Assembly (NCBI RefSeq): GCF_042100115.1
Contig: NC_091275.1
Coordinates: 62,001 to 126,000 of the forward strand
Reading direction: 5' to 3'
Origin: Alternaria dauci
Lineage: Eukaryota; Ascomycota; Dothideomycetes; Pleosporales; Pleosporaceae
Length of the DNA: 64,000 nt
Positions 19,641-29,500 of the stretch are shown in pieces. Each line of letters starts with the position of its first letter. Within the stretch, counting starts at the first letter, position 1. The notes under the pieces were generated by a model that was not told the DNA's origin, did not search any database, and saw only the letters and a program-made list of their open reading frames with translations. The translations under genes were made by a program, and so were the position numbers.

Positions 19641-20514
19641 GCTGTAACATGAACCTTAACTTACTGTAACATCAACCTTAACTTACGGCAACATCAACCG
19701 CAACTTACTGCAATATTAACCGCAACTTACTGTAACATGAACCTCAACTTGCTGCAACATAAACCTCAACTTGCTGCAACATCAACCGCAACTTGCTGCA
19801 ACATAAACCTCAACTTGCTGCAACATGAACCTCAACTTGCTGCAACATAAACCTCAACTTGCTGCAACATGAACCTCAACTTGCGGCAACATCAACCGCA
19901 ACTTGCTGCAACATCAACCGCAACTTGCTGCAACATGAACCTCAACTTGCGGCAACATCAACCGCAACTTGCTGCAACATGAACCTCAACTTGCTGCAAC
20001 ATGAACCTCAACTTGCTGCAACATCAACCGCAACTTGCTGCAACATGAACCTCAACTTGCTGCAACATTAACTGCAACTTGCTGTAACATTAACCGCAAC
20101 TTGCTGTAATATGAACCTCAACTTGCGGCAACATCAACCGCAACTTGCTGCAACATTAACCGCAACTTGCTGCAACATGAACCTCAACTTGCTGCAACAT
20201 TAACCGCAACTTACTGCAACATCAACCGCAACTTGCTGCAACATGAACCTCAACTTGCTGCAACATCAACCGCAACTTGCTGCAACATGAACCTCAACTT
20301 GCTGCAACATTAACTGCAACTTGCTGTAACATTAACCGCAACTTGCTGTAATATGAACCTCAACTTGCGGCAACATCAACCGCAACTTGCTGCAACATTA
20401 ACCGCAACTTGCTGCAACATGAACCTCAACTTGCTGCAACATTAACCGCAACTTACTGCAACATCAACCGCAACTTGCTGCAACATGAACCTCAACTTGC
20501 TGCAACATCAACCG
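19507..20514. repeat. 22-bp minisatellite, ~1 kb, ~45 units
   Basis: Units of CAACTTGCTGCAACAT followed by GAACCT or CAACCG-type hexamers. The first six or so copies are fully RIP-converted, the next five are mixed, and from about 19,750 they are clean. A larger block recurs within it (compare 20060-20230 with 20320-20490). GCAACTTGC and TTGCTGCAA are both palindromic apart from the centre base. Confidence 0.93.
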
Positions 20515-21068
20515 TGATATATCGTAATGTATAATACAACATACTATAGTACATATTACCAACTATTGTACCACCTATTGTACCTTACTATACTACATAT
20601 TACAGCTTTATACACCCGTATAAGTTCTACATACAGTATATTATTACTTCTCCTCCAAAATCCTCTTCTGCCTTAACTCCTCTTCTCCCCAACGTAGCCG
20701 CAACTCTCCAGAACCGCTTGAAGTTCAGGGCTTTACTTCCAACCCATCTATTGTCAAACATATACAGCTGCATACGGTGAACTCAAGGTGTTTAGGAAAC
20801 ACACCTTTACCGCGATTTATTACAGTGTCTTTCAACAGTGTTGTGCTTGCGTCTTTTACCAGCACGTTTATTATTTTGATACAGTGTATTATCACTTTAA
20901 GAGGAATAGAGTAAGCGCATAAACTCTTACTCTACTACTTCTCTTCATTACTACGTACTGGCTTTCAAAGAACAAGAAGAGATCGATATTAGCCTAGTCC
21001 CACACTATCCTACTGGGAGGCTTGTCTTCCTTGATCTCCAAATCACCTCCAGCGTCTCTAGAACCTTT
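20515..21068. other. Interval between 22-bp array and the 3' end of gene D
   Basis: About 550 bases, AT-rich at the left and with a TTGTACC-type short repeat near 20570-20585. It probably includes the gene D 3' untranslated region. No gene seen. Confidence 0.45.
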
Positions 21069-24000
21069 TCAATCGTACTGGTTCCAGTCGTGTGCTACGT
21101 TGCTGCACTGATCTCCACCGTGACCCTCATCATTGCCGGCGTGATCCTCATCATCGTCAGCGTGATCCTCACCCTCTGGCTTGTCCTTGGCTTCGTCTCC
21201 ACCATCGTCGGCGTGATCCTCACCCTCTGGCTTGTCCTTGGCTTCGTCTCCACCATCGTCGGCATGATCCTCACCCTCTGGCTTGTCCTTGGCTTCGTCT
21301 CCACCATCGTCGGCGTGATCCTCACCCTCTGGCTTGTCCTTGGCTTCGTCTCCACCATCGTCGGCGTGATCCTCACCCTCTGGCTTGTCCTTGGCGTCAT
21401 CCCGATTCCAGTCATCTCCACCGGAATAGAAAGGAATCCCATCATCATTTGGCTTGTCCTTGGCGTCATCCCGATTCCAGTCATCTCCACCGGAATAGAA
21501 AGGAACCCCATCATCATTTGGCTTGTCCTTGGCGTCATCCCGATTCCAGTCATCTCCACCGGAATAGAAAGGAACCCCATCATCATTTGGCTTGTCCTTG
21601 GCGTCATCCCGATTCCAGTCATCTCCACCGGAATAGAAATCAATTCCATCACCGTCGACGGGGGAGGCTGTGGAAAATGTGGGGAGAGGTCCGTAGTTGG
21701 CATCGGGAAACATCTTTATGGGCTCTTCAGTGGCCTGAGAGCCCGCAGCGAAGGCCTCTATATGCTCGGCGACATTGAACGGGGGGTTGAACTCGCACCA
21801 ACCTTGAGCCAATTCTGGATCAACGTGCAATTGGATGGCGGATTTTCGGTCTAGGCACCATTTCCAAACCTTGTAGTAGGCGAGCTTGACGTACCGCTTG
21901 TCCTTGTCGGTCGCACCAGTGTATTCGGCGAGGACGCTCACAGGATTACCAACGATAACGAGGAGGGAACGCGCGCGTCCAACGGCTAGGAGCATTCGTG
22001 TGGTATGCTTGACGAAACCGAGGTCGCCAGCGTTGGTGGTGTCGAATACAATACCTTCCTTCTCGGCGCCCTGCATTTTGTCGACTGTGAAGACTTCGAC
22101 GTCTCGCAGCTGGACGCTAAGTTTGAACAGCTCCTCCTCGTCAACCTGATTGGCTAAGTGCTCCATGAATCTAGCCAATACGAAGCGGATAGCGGCAACT
22201 TGCGCTACATACGGGGTGATGATAGCGACCTGCTTACCAGAAAACCCGCCAGCGATCATCTTGCAGACGGCCCGGAGGGTATAGGGAATGAAGTCCTTGT
22301 TGTAGCGAGACTTGGTGGCACCGACGATGTCGTGGCTACCTTTGACGCTGACGAAGATGACGCGATGGCCGGAGGAAATGTTGAACTGCTCCATCGCGAT
22401 CTCCATGGCGCGAATGTTTTCTTCCCGGTCATCTACCCCGGGGGCCACTTCCATACGGCCACGAGGAAGGATGTGGTTGGTGAGAGCGTTGATGTCGGAA
22501 TTGAAGCGGTACTGTGTGTGCAGGTAAATAGTGGTACAGCCGCCTAGCATCGCACGATGGAAGAAAGGTAGGTCCTGCTGATCACTGAAGACGTGACGTT
22601 CCTCCGAACCACCGGCAGCAGAAGGCTTTGGCTGATGGATATCGCCGAAGAACAGGTGGGGTGTTATGGCCTTGCGCTCGACCATCAGCGGGCCCTCGTT
22701 ATTATAGGCGTGCGTGTACACGAGAGGAGCGAGCGTGCTTGACTCGCTTGACTTGCCAGCCTCGTCGTGATGAACGGCATACGGCTGCTCGAGCGTATGA
22801 GTACGCGGCTGCGAGATTACGTCGGAGGTCATGCCAATGGCTACGGCCAGTTGAGCGAGGTCCCTAATGATCTCGTTGGTGAGAGCAGTCAGTCGGCGCA
22901 TGTCATCGGCGTCGAATTCTTGGCCTGAAGCATAGAGGTCGAGCTGAAAACGGAAATCGCGGTACTTTTTTGGTTGGGCGATTTCGTGTACCACTAACTC
23001 GTTCGTATCGGCATTACGCTCCGGCACTCCGGCGAGGCGCAGAACCCACGCACCCTCCGACAGCATTTCCAACTGAAGTCGCTTGTCGGTGAAAGACGAC
23101 TTTGTCTCGGACGTCTCAAGAAGGATGCGGAATTGCGAGTCCACTGTCAGTGCGTCAAGGAACGCCATGGTCCGCCTGTCTTCACTGGACTTCTCCTGGT
23201 AAGCCGCTGCCTGCTCTTTCAGCTGGTCCTTGGTGAAGTGCTCTTCTTCGATGTATTCAAAGTAGGGCGGCTTCTCGTTCTTTAGCAGGACGTTGCGAGC
23301 AGCTTCGGACTCCTTGCGAACAACCGCTGTCTCCGTCTCTTTCATATGGCGTCGGATTACGATAGGGAAACGTGCCTGGATGCCAGCGGCCTTGAGCTCC
23401 TTCCGTCGCTCTAGGCAGGCCGTGTAGATCCTGAGCATAGCGTCGTCGAGCTGCTTGTTCAACGGCGACGTGACCCAGAAAGCAGCAAGGCGACCAAGGC
23501 CATGGATAACGCCAGTTTGTTGAGCCTCGTAGTGCGCAACAGCCAGAGCCTCGATGATGCGTGTCTTGCCAACGCCACCAGGACCTTGGATGAGCGCTAC
23601 ACCACCGGCAAGGGCGCGAAGCTTCTGCAAAACGTCGGGTTGGAGTGAGCGGTTCAGACGCTCCATGATGCTGTCCTTAGCACCGTTGTCTCCCAAATAC
23701 GCGAACATGCCGGCGAAGTAGTCCACGATCTTGTCGTCTGGGAAGCGAAGGTAGGAGTTGTGGAGGATTTGAGTGACATCGCTAAAGGCATCGCCGCCTC
23801 GGAAGTAATGGTTAAGGGCGTTGATCTGGCGCTTGATTCCCACGGTGGCAGGGTTCAAGCGAGCAAAGACGTAGATGCCGCGAAGCTTACGCAATGCCTC
23901 TTCAGCTTCAGGCAAAGTACGATAGTTAAATGCACAGCTGTAGTGAACGCCCTCCTTGAACAGGGGCTGCTCGGCGAAGGATGCACCCAAGCGAGGGCGG

Positions 24001-25475
24001 TAGAGAAAGCCGCCTATGTAGCTAGCGGGCGTGATGCCTGCGGACGGTTTGATCTCAAATCGCCAGGTGTCCGCTTGCTCCTGGTAGGGACTGAACTGGA
24101 TGTCCACGAAGGCGCCCTCGCGGTAGCTGGCGCCCTCTGGTACCCTGAGCTCGGCGTAGTATAACCGGTCACCGCCGCCGCGAACCTTCATAATCTTGGT
24201 GTCGGTGATCTCGAAACCCTTCTGCTTGGCGGCCTTGCGCAGTTCGTGGACAAGGTTCTGGTAGTGCACGGTGACGTACTGTGTGTTGTTCTGGAATGCC
24301 CACTGGGGAGGGACCTTGAATCCTTTCGGCTGCTTGTCGACAGAGATCTCCATGCCAGTCTGAGGGTTGACACGACAGTCCTTCCAGTAGAGCAGAATCG
24401 GGTCGTTCTTGTATTGAGCTTGCATCTCTTTGTACACGGTATCCATGCGCTCTTGTGCTGACTCTGTGGCGACCGTGAAGAAGTGCAGCACGGTGCCCTC
24501 GCCGCCATTCTCGAGGATATCGCGAGCACGATGGATGACTTCATCGAAGATCCCAAAGTTCTGGTGGGAGAAGAACCCCAATCCGTAGAGGGGGCGGGAG
24601 TTCAGAGGTTGTCCGTCAGGTTGTTCGGTTTGGAGGTCGAAGCGGAAGTGTAGGAGCATCCCTAGTTCGCTGAGTGCAAGCTTACTAGCAGCTCGCTTAA
24701 CATCTTCTTGGGAAACCCTTGAGGTGAAGAACTCATCGGTGATCTTCATGGGAAGTACAGTGCAGTTGACGATGTTGTGGGCTGTCAGGGTAATGGAGGC
24801 TGCCCGATGAGCGTGGCCACGGAGGGTGATACTAGCGTCGTCGCTCGGATAGGAAATATCCATCTCTACACTAACGGAGGAGACATAGTGAGGGATCTTC
24901 CGAGTGAATAACTTTGTTGTGAAGCTAGGTTTATCCAGTGGTGGGGCCATGGTTTGGGCAGGAGGAAGCTCGTCTTTGCCATCCTTGGAGACGTCCTCCT
25001 TGGAGACGTCCTCCTTGGAGGCGTCCTCCTTAGGAGCACGAAACTTGCGGGTTTTGATCGGCTGGGGATAGAAGCAATCCGAGGCAACGTGGCCGAGACG
25101 GTTACAGCCGTTGCACCTAGGGCCCTGGTCTGCTGCTGGCTCACTAGGGCATTGCTTGGAGAGGTGCCCGTGACCACCGCAGTTGAAGCACTCGTTCGTG
25201 GGACAGTCGCGGTAGACATGGCCAACCTCGCCGCAGTTGGAACACGCTTGCTGTTCGAGCTTCTTGGGGCAATCTTTGGCCCTGTGGCCTGGTTCTTTGC
25301 AGGTGAAGCAGGCGTGCTTCTCTCGGTCAGGGGCGTCGGGAAGGCCTCCGAGCTGGACAGAGTCTTTGCCGGGTGCCTCCAAGACAGCAATGCCCTGGTC
25401 GTAGACTTCTGTATCATGCGGCGCCGACGTCGGCCGGTCATTGACCATGTAGTGCATGACAGACTGGTCGGCCAT
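21069..25475 (-). CDS. Gene D copy 1: zinc-knuckle UPF1-like SF1 helicase, 1468 aa
   Basis: Predicted RNA/DNA helicase of the UPF1-like superfamily 1 group. Four CCHC zinc knuckles sit at 56-69, 78-91, 96-109 and 121-134. The helicase core has Walker A GPGGVGKT (631-638), DEAG as motif II (904-907, where UPF1 has DEAA), GDIHQPKP as motif III (944-951), QYRFN (988-992), VDKMQGAEKEG as motif V (1131-1141) and MLLAVGRARSLLVIVGN as motif VI (from 1161). An unusually long ~265-residue stretch separates Walker A and motif II. The tail has four FYSGGDDWNRDDAKDKP repeats and about five 17-residue EGEDHADDGGDEAKDKP repeats. The ATG at 25475 (A at -3, G at +4) starts MADQSVMHY. A 60-nt 5' leader intron is likely at 25585-25526. 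The helicase class is clear; the biological substrate is not. Confidence 0.87.
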   Translation of the reverse strand: MADQSVMHYMVNDRPTSAPHDTEVYDQGIAVLEAPGKDSVQLGGLPDAPDREKHACFTCKEPGHRAKDCPKKLEQQACSNCGEVGHVYRDCPTNECFNCGGHGHLSKQCPSEPAADQGPRCNGCNRLGHVASDCFYPQPIKTRKFRAPKEDASKEDVSKEDVSKDGKDELPPAQTMAPPLDKPSFTTKLFTRKIPHYVSSVSVEMDISYPSDDASITLRGHAHRAASITLTAHNIVNCTVLPMKITDEFFTSRVSQEDVKRAASKLALSELGMLLHFRFDLQTEQPDGQPLNSRPLYGLGFFSHQNFGIFDEVIHRARDILENGGEGTVLHFFTVATESAQERMDTVYKEMQAQYKNDPILLYWKDCRVNPQTGMEISVDKQPKGFKVPPQWAFQNNTQYVTVHYQNLVHELRKAAKQKGFEITDTKIMKVRGGGDRLYYAELRVPEGASYREGAFVDIQFSPYQEQADTWRFEIKPSAGITPASYIGGFLYRPRLGASFAEQPLFKEGVHYSCAFNYRTLPEAEEALRKLRGIYVFARLNPATVGIKRQINALNHYFRGGDAFSDVTQILHNSYLRFPDDKIVDYFAGMFAYLGDNGAKDSIMERLNRSLQPDVLQKLRALAGGVALIQGPGGVGKTRIIEALAVAHYEAQQTGVIHGLGRLAAFWVTSPLNKQLDDAMLRIYTACLERRKELKAAGIQARFPIVIRRHMKETETAVVRKESEAARNVLLKNEKPPYFEYIEEEHFTKDQLKEQAAAYQEKSSEDRRTMAFLDALTVDSQFRILLETSETKSSFTDKRLQLEMLSEGAWVLRLAGVPERNADTNELVVHEIAQPKKYRDFRFQLDLYASGQEFDADDMRRLTALTNEIIRDLAQLAVAIGMTSDVISQPRTHTLEQPYAVHHDEAGKSSESSTLAPLVYTHAYNNEGPLMVERKAITPHLFFGDIHQPKPSAAGGSEERHVFSDQQDLPFFHRAMLGGCTTIYLHTQYRFNSDINALTNHILPRGRMEVAPGVDDREENIRAMEIAMEQFNISSGHRVIFVSVKGSHDIVGATKSRYNKDFIPYTLRAVCKMIAGGFSGKQVAIITPYVAQVAAIRFVLARFMEHLANQVDEEELFKLSVQLRDVEVFTVDKMQGAEKEGIVFDTTNAGDLGFVKHTTRMLLAVGRARSLLVIVGNPVSVLAEYTGATDKDKRYVKLAYYKVWKWCLDRKSAIQLHVDPELAQGWCEFNPPFNVAEHIEAFAAGSQATEEPIKMFPDANYGPLPTFSTASPVDGDGIDFYSGGDDWNRDDAKDKPNDDGVPFYSGGDDWNRDDAKDKPNDDGVPFYSGGDDWNRDDAKDKPNDDGIPFYSGGDDWNRDDAKDKPEGEDHADDGGDEAKDKPEGEDHADDGGDEAKDKPEGEDHADDGGDEAKDKPEGEDHADDGGDEAKDKPEGEDHADDDEDHAGNDEGHGGDQCSNVAHDWNQYD
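21150..21650 (-). repeat. C-terminal coding repeats of gene D (51-bp and 69-bp)
   Basis: On the coding strand a set of 69-bp units (DDWNRDDAKDKP plus DDGVPFYSGG) is followed by 51-bp units (EGEDHADDGG plus DEAKDKP). Both share the DAKDKP/EAKDKP element, so the second array may have arisen from the first. The product is a highly acidic tail. Repeat number is the same in units 1 and 2. Confidence 0.9.
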
Positions 25476-26585
25476 GCTGGACGATATGCAAAAACAGAGT
25501 TTCAACGGTAGGTGAGACTTTGTTTCTATACGGACAGCACATCGTTAGCAATCGATCAGCGGAACAGGAGGCCACAACAACTTACCGACAAGGGTCAATG
25601 GGTAGGTAGAGATATCGACGTTGAGAGTGGTTTGCTTTCAAGAGAAGCAATTCGGGGAAGGTGTCAAGTAGTTGGTGTGGAGGAAAGTGTTATTTGTGCA
25701 GGACTAGGTAGCGCGAGCGCGAGAGACGCTAACGCCAAGCAAATTTTGCGTTGCTCACCTTGGGTTGTGCGTGAGGAAGCGAGGAGCAAGATAAAGACAC
25801 GTGAAAAGAAGGATTGGATGGAGAACGATAGGGACGCGAAGAGGATATGGGGATCACCCGAGTTCTACAAGTTGGTACCAAGAGACAGAAGTGGACAGCC
25901 AGTCGACCTTTGGGCAATAGGAAGATAACTATCGGACCGGCCATACAAATAAGCGAGGACATGCCAAGGTGAATGGGAGATCTAGCGAGCGTCAAGGCCA
26001 CAGCAATGCGCAGCGTGTAGCCGGCTACGTCTTGGCTCTCTCCTTCGCGACTACAGTTAGTCCTACGGCTGGGTGATCCCCATATCTCTTTTCGCTTTCT
26101 TTTGTTTGGTTCTATCAACTTCTATGCTCGATTCAGTTCACGATGACGGCCAGAACTGCGTTTGGGTGATCCCCATGTCTCTCCCTACTTTCCCTGCTCC
26201 TTGTCTCTCTTCTCCCTCTGCTCGCTTTCTATACACTCGGGTGATCCCCATATCTTTTATCAACTTTCTCTGTTTCGCGCGTACGCAACGTGAGCCCGCG
26301 TCAGAGTCTTGTGCGCTGTACCCGCAATGCTCAACAGTGAGCGCTCACGCCAGAACCGGGTGGCTATACTATGCCCTACTCCTGGTCATCGTTCTACTAG
26401 GCTCAGTACGGGCGACGAGGCTAAAATTACTGGGAGCTTCCCCTTTCACTTTTCACCGCTCTCCGGCTGTTTCCTCGCGCATGTTGCCACAACACGAACG
26501 TTGCGACGCTCGCCGCAACACCACCCACCCACCACGTACCGCAGCATCGTCAACCTGCATACACCTTCTACCACGGGTGACTAGG
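25476..26585. promoter_or_regulatory. Divergent promoter between gene D and gene A copy 2
   Basis: Both flanking helicase genes are transcribed outward from here. GGGTGATCCCCATATC occurs at 26071 and 26239, a GGGTGATCCCCATGTC variant at 26164, and the inverted copy at 25844-25859. Pyrimidine-rich tracts lie beside them on the strand of each gene, as is usual near fungal transcription starts. On the D side 25585-25526 has a full intron signature (GTAAGT, GCTAAC, TATAG). Short frames here, including a 138-codon one at 25512-25928, show no protein character. Confidence 0.6.
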
Positions 26586-29500
26586 ATGGACGATAACACG
26601 CAGTCACCCGCCCATCCACCGGCAGGCGACCCCAGCTCCCTTAGCTACTCGGGGAACCAAACAGAGATCTTCCGCGGCTTCGGCATCGACGACGCCACCA
26701 GACAAAAGGAGATAGCCAGGACGATTGACAAGATTCTTGTGGACAACTACCCCGATGCACGCAATCGAGGTGCAGCAAAGCTCAGCGACACTGCCAATGA
26801 AGACCTGAACAAGAACCTACACGCCCTGGTCTGGAAGTCCGTACCCGACTTCCGCAACGAACCCAAGGCGTGGAGGACAATGGCGATTAGCAAGTTGATC
26901 ACACATTCTCTCAATCGCCTGAGGAAGCGTAAAGCGGAAGGCGACCATGCTAAAGCCCCAACCCCCAACCCCTTGACGGCAACCTCTACACTCCAAAAGC
27001 GCGAGTTATCGCCAGAATCAACGCACAACTCCAAAGACCACCCACCTAAGCGCTCTCGATCCAGAACCGTTCCTACAGGATTCACGCCTACTCCGAACAA
27101 CGACAAGCCTGCTAATCCTCCCATGCCAACCGCTTCAAATCTCGACACACAGGTACATATATGCGCCGTAAAGGATGGAGAGATCAGCGAAGTAGTCAGC
27201 ATGGTCGAATTCAGTGACATATGTTGGGAGGGCATCCCCAACTGGGAAAAACTACGCGACGAAGCTGAGCAATGCTACGAAACTGCGCAAGGCCTAGGAC
27301 TCGATGGATTCGACTTCAAGGGCCGCTTGTTTATCGCTCCAAGAGCAAATCAGCATATCGGAATTGGAAGCCAAGGTGGATTCAACTTTGCTATGCGAGA
27401 AATCCCAGCTGGCACAGCCGTAGTGTTTGTCACGACGGTTAGATTGAACGTAACCGACACGCAAGTTGCCTCCTCCAAAGTCGTCCCGCCAGCAGAGGTG
27501 CAAGATGGTCAGCAACAAGATGCCACCCACATGCAAGTTGCCTCCTCCGAGCCCGCCCCGCCAGCAGAGGTGCAAGGTGACCAGCAACAAGATGCCACCC
27601 ACATGCAAGTTGCCTCCTCCGAGCCCGCCCCGCCAGCAGAGGTGCAAGATGGTCAGCAACAAGATGCCACCCACATGCAAGTTGCCTCCTCCGAGCCCGC
27701 CCCGCCAGCAGAGGTGCAAGGTGACCAGCAACAAGATGCCACCCACATGCAAGTTGCCTCCTCCGAGCCCGCCCCGCCAGCAGAGGTGCAAGATGGTCAG
27801 CAACAAGATGCCACCCACATGCAAGTTGCCTCCTCCGAGCCCGCCCCGCCAGCAGAGGTGCAAGGTGACCAGCAACAAGATGCCACCCACATGCAAGTTG
27901 CCTCCTCCGAAGCCGTCCCACCGGAAAGTAAGGAGCTTACACCCAAGACACTCAAGGAGATACTAGATTTGGCGGCCAACATACATCCATTATCCTGGTC
28001 GAGGGAAGAATCCACACCTAGCAACAGCGCACACAAGCAGCATCCTGTAGGTCCGTTCTCGTCATACATGTCCAGGAATAACAGCATCGCCTTCCCCCGC
28101 ACACTTCAACCCTCGTCGTTCACACCCGTGAATCTGCTACCGCTCGCCAGACCTGCCAAACCACCGTCCAGCGCACCTAAGTCCTTTCTCAAGTTTGTCG
28201 AGACCTTCCCTTCTAATAGCTACCACGGTAGCGGACTAGACGACCCAATACATATCAGCGACGATAGTGGTAGCAGCGATTCTAGTGACAGCGAGTCTAG
28301 TAACAACATGGACATTCTCGTAGACGATGAAGAGGTGCTAGAAGAATGCATGTTAGACGAAGGCGAACCGGAACAACCCCCATTGAACGAACAAGCTAAG
28401 ACCCAGGCAAACGCGCATTTCTCGAGCACTATGAAGGTGAAGATGGATGGTATGTCTGCTTTTGCGCACGCGCAAAAGTCGAACATAGACTTGTGGGACT
28501 TAGCCGCGCAAACCTTCGGCCTTGCGCTCGACGACCTCAAAGGCGACCAGATCAACCTCGGAACTGGGGTCGGCTTAAACCCAGATTTCCACCCGCTACC
28601 CCATCAGTTGGTCGGCGCCAAGGATGGCTTGGATGTCCTCGCCGGCGACCGAGGAGCACTTGTCATCGCCGACGACATGGGCATGGGCAAGACGATCACC
28701 GATGTCCTCATATGGTATCTCAATTTTGCTAGATCGTACCAGCGCCTCGGCATCAGCGCGACGCCAGACTTCCCCTACACTGCTCTCAAATCGAACGGAG
28801 ACGAGATAGAGACGCCGAATCTGTTTGGATGCACCTACTTTGTTGCGAGTGCAGCAGGCCTTGAAACATTGGTACAAGCATGGCGTATGATCATGGGTGG
28901 CAGCGCCCACTTGGCTCAAGGATCAGAGTACAAGCCACCGAAGCTGATAGTCTTGCACGGTACGGGCGAAGAGATTGTACAGCGTTATGGCGGTGCGAAG
29001 AACAGCATCTACTCTAGCATGACACCAAAAGAGTGGGATGAAGTCAACCGTCGCCCTAACTGGTTGAAATCACGATTGGCCTATGGGGAGTACAACAAGG
29101 TGTGGAAGTTGAACAACCCGACTAAGGAATGGGCAAACAGCGTCCCTGAGACATCGGACTTCAGACCTCAAAAGACGAGCGTTAGGTTCTTGATAGTCTC
29201 AACTCGCGAGTCTTGGAAGACGAAGATCTTTGGCACGCTTGTCGATACCTCTGCGCCCCCTCAGTACAAGAGGCTAAAACAACAGTTAGAAAAGACCGAC
29301 AAGAGGCATACTAAGAAGAGGGCGGCGTTGAGAGCACAGCTGAGCCTGTGCGCCAAGACGCATATGGACACTTCACGATTGCCTGCGCTTGATGGTCTCG
29401 GCCCTTGGCAGGCTCGTCGCATGCAAATATGGACAGACGACAAAGGTGTGAGGGTCGAGGTGTGGTTGGTCACATTCGTTGGTTGCGCTGCAATAATCAT

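Larger units (their letters stand above)
1..26503. repeat. Tandem unit 1 (26,503 bp) of a giant head-to-tail array
   Basis: The sequence at position 1 recurs at 26504 and at 51879 in the same orientation, so the window begins at an arbitrary point inside a unit, 82 bases before the start codon of gene A. The unit carries genes A, B (broken), C, E, P and D plus three or four minisatellites. It is 1,128 bp longer than unit 2, and the whole difference is explained by repeat arrays: a longer 34-bp array, an extra AT-rich block with 18-bp repeats, and 21 bp fewer in gene E. Confidence 0.97.

Noticed and set aside
21090..21854. 254-codon and 228-codon plus-strand ORFs with apparent membrane-like repeats
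   Set aside because: They are antisense to the acidic tail repeats of gene D, and their hydrophobic pattern is the complement of Asp/Glu-rich codons.
25512..25928. 138-codon ORF upstream of gene D
   Set aside because: It overlaps, antisense, a canonical leader intron and a pyrimidine-rich promoter tract of gene D; no domain.
26073..26585. N-terminal extension of gene A by 171 codons
   Set aside because: The stretch is open but consists of pyrimidine tracts and three copies of a promoter motif; the ATG at 26586 has good context and begins protein-like sequence.
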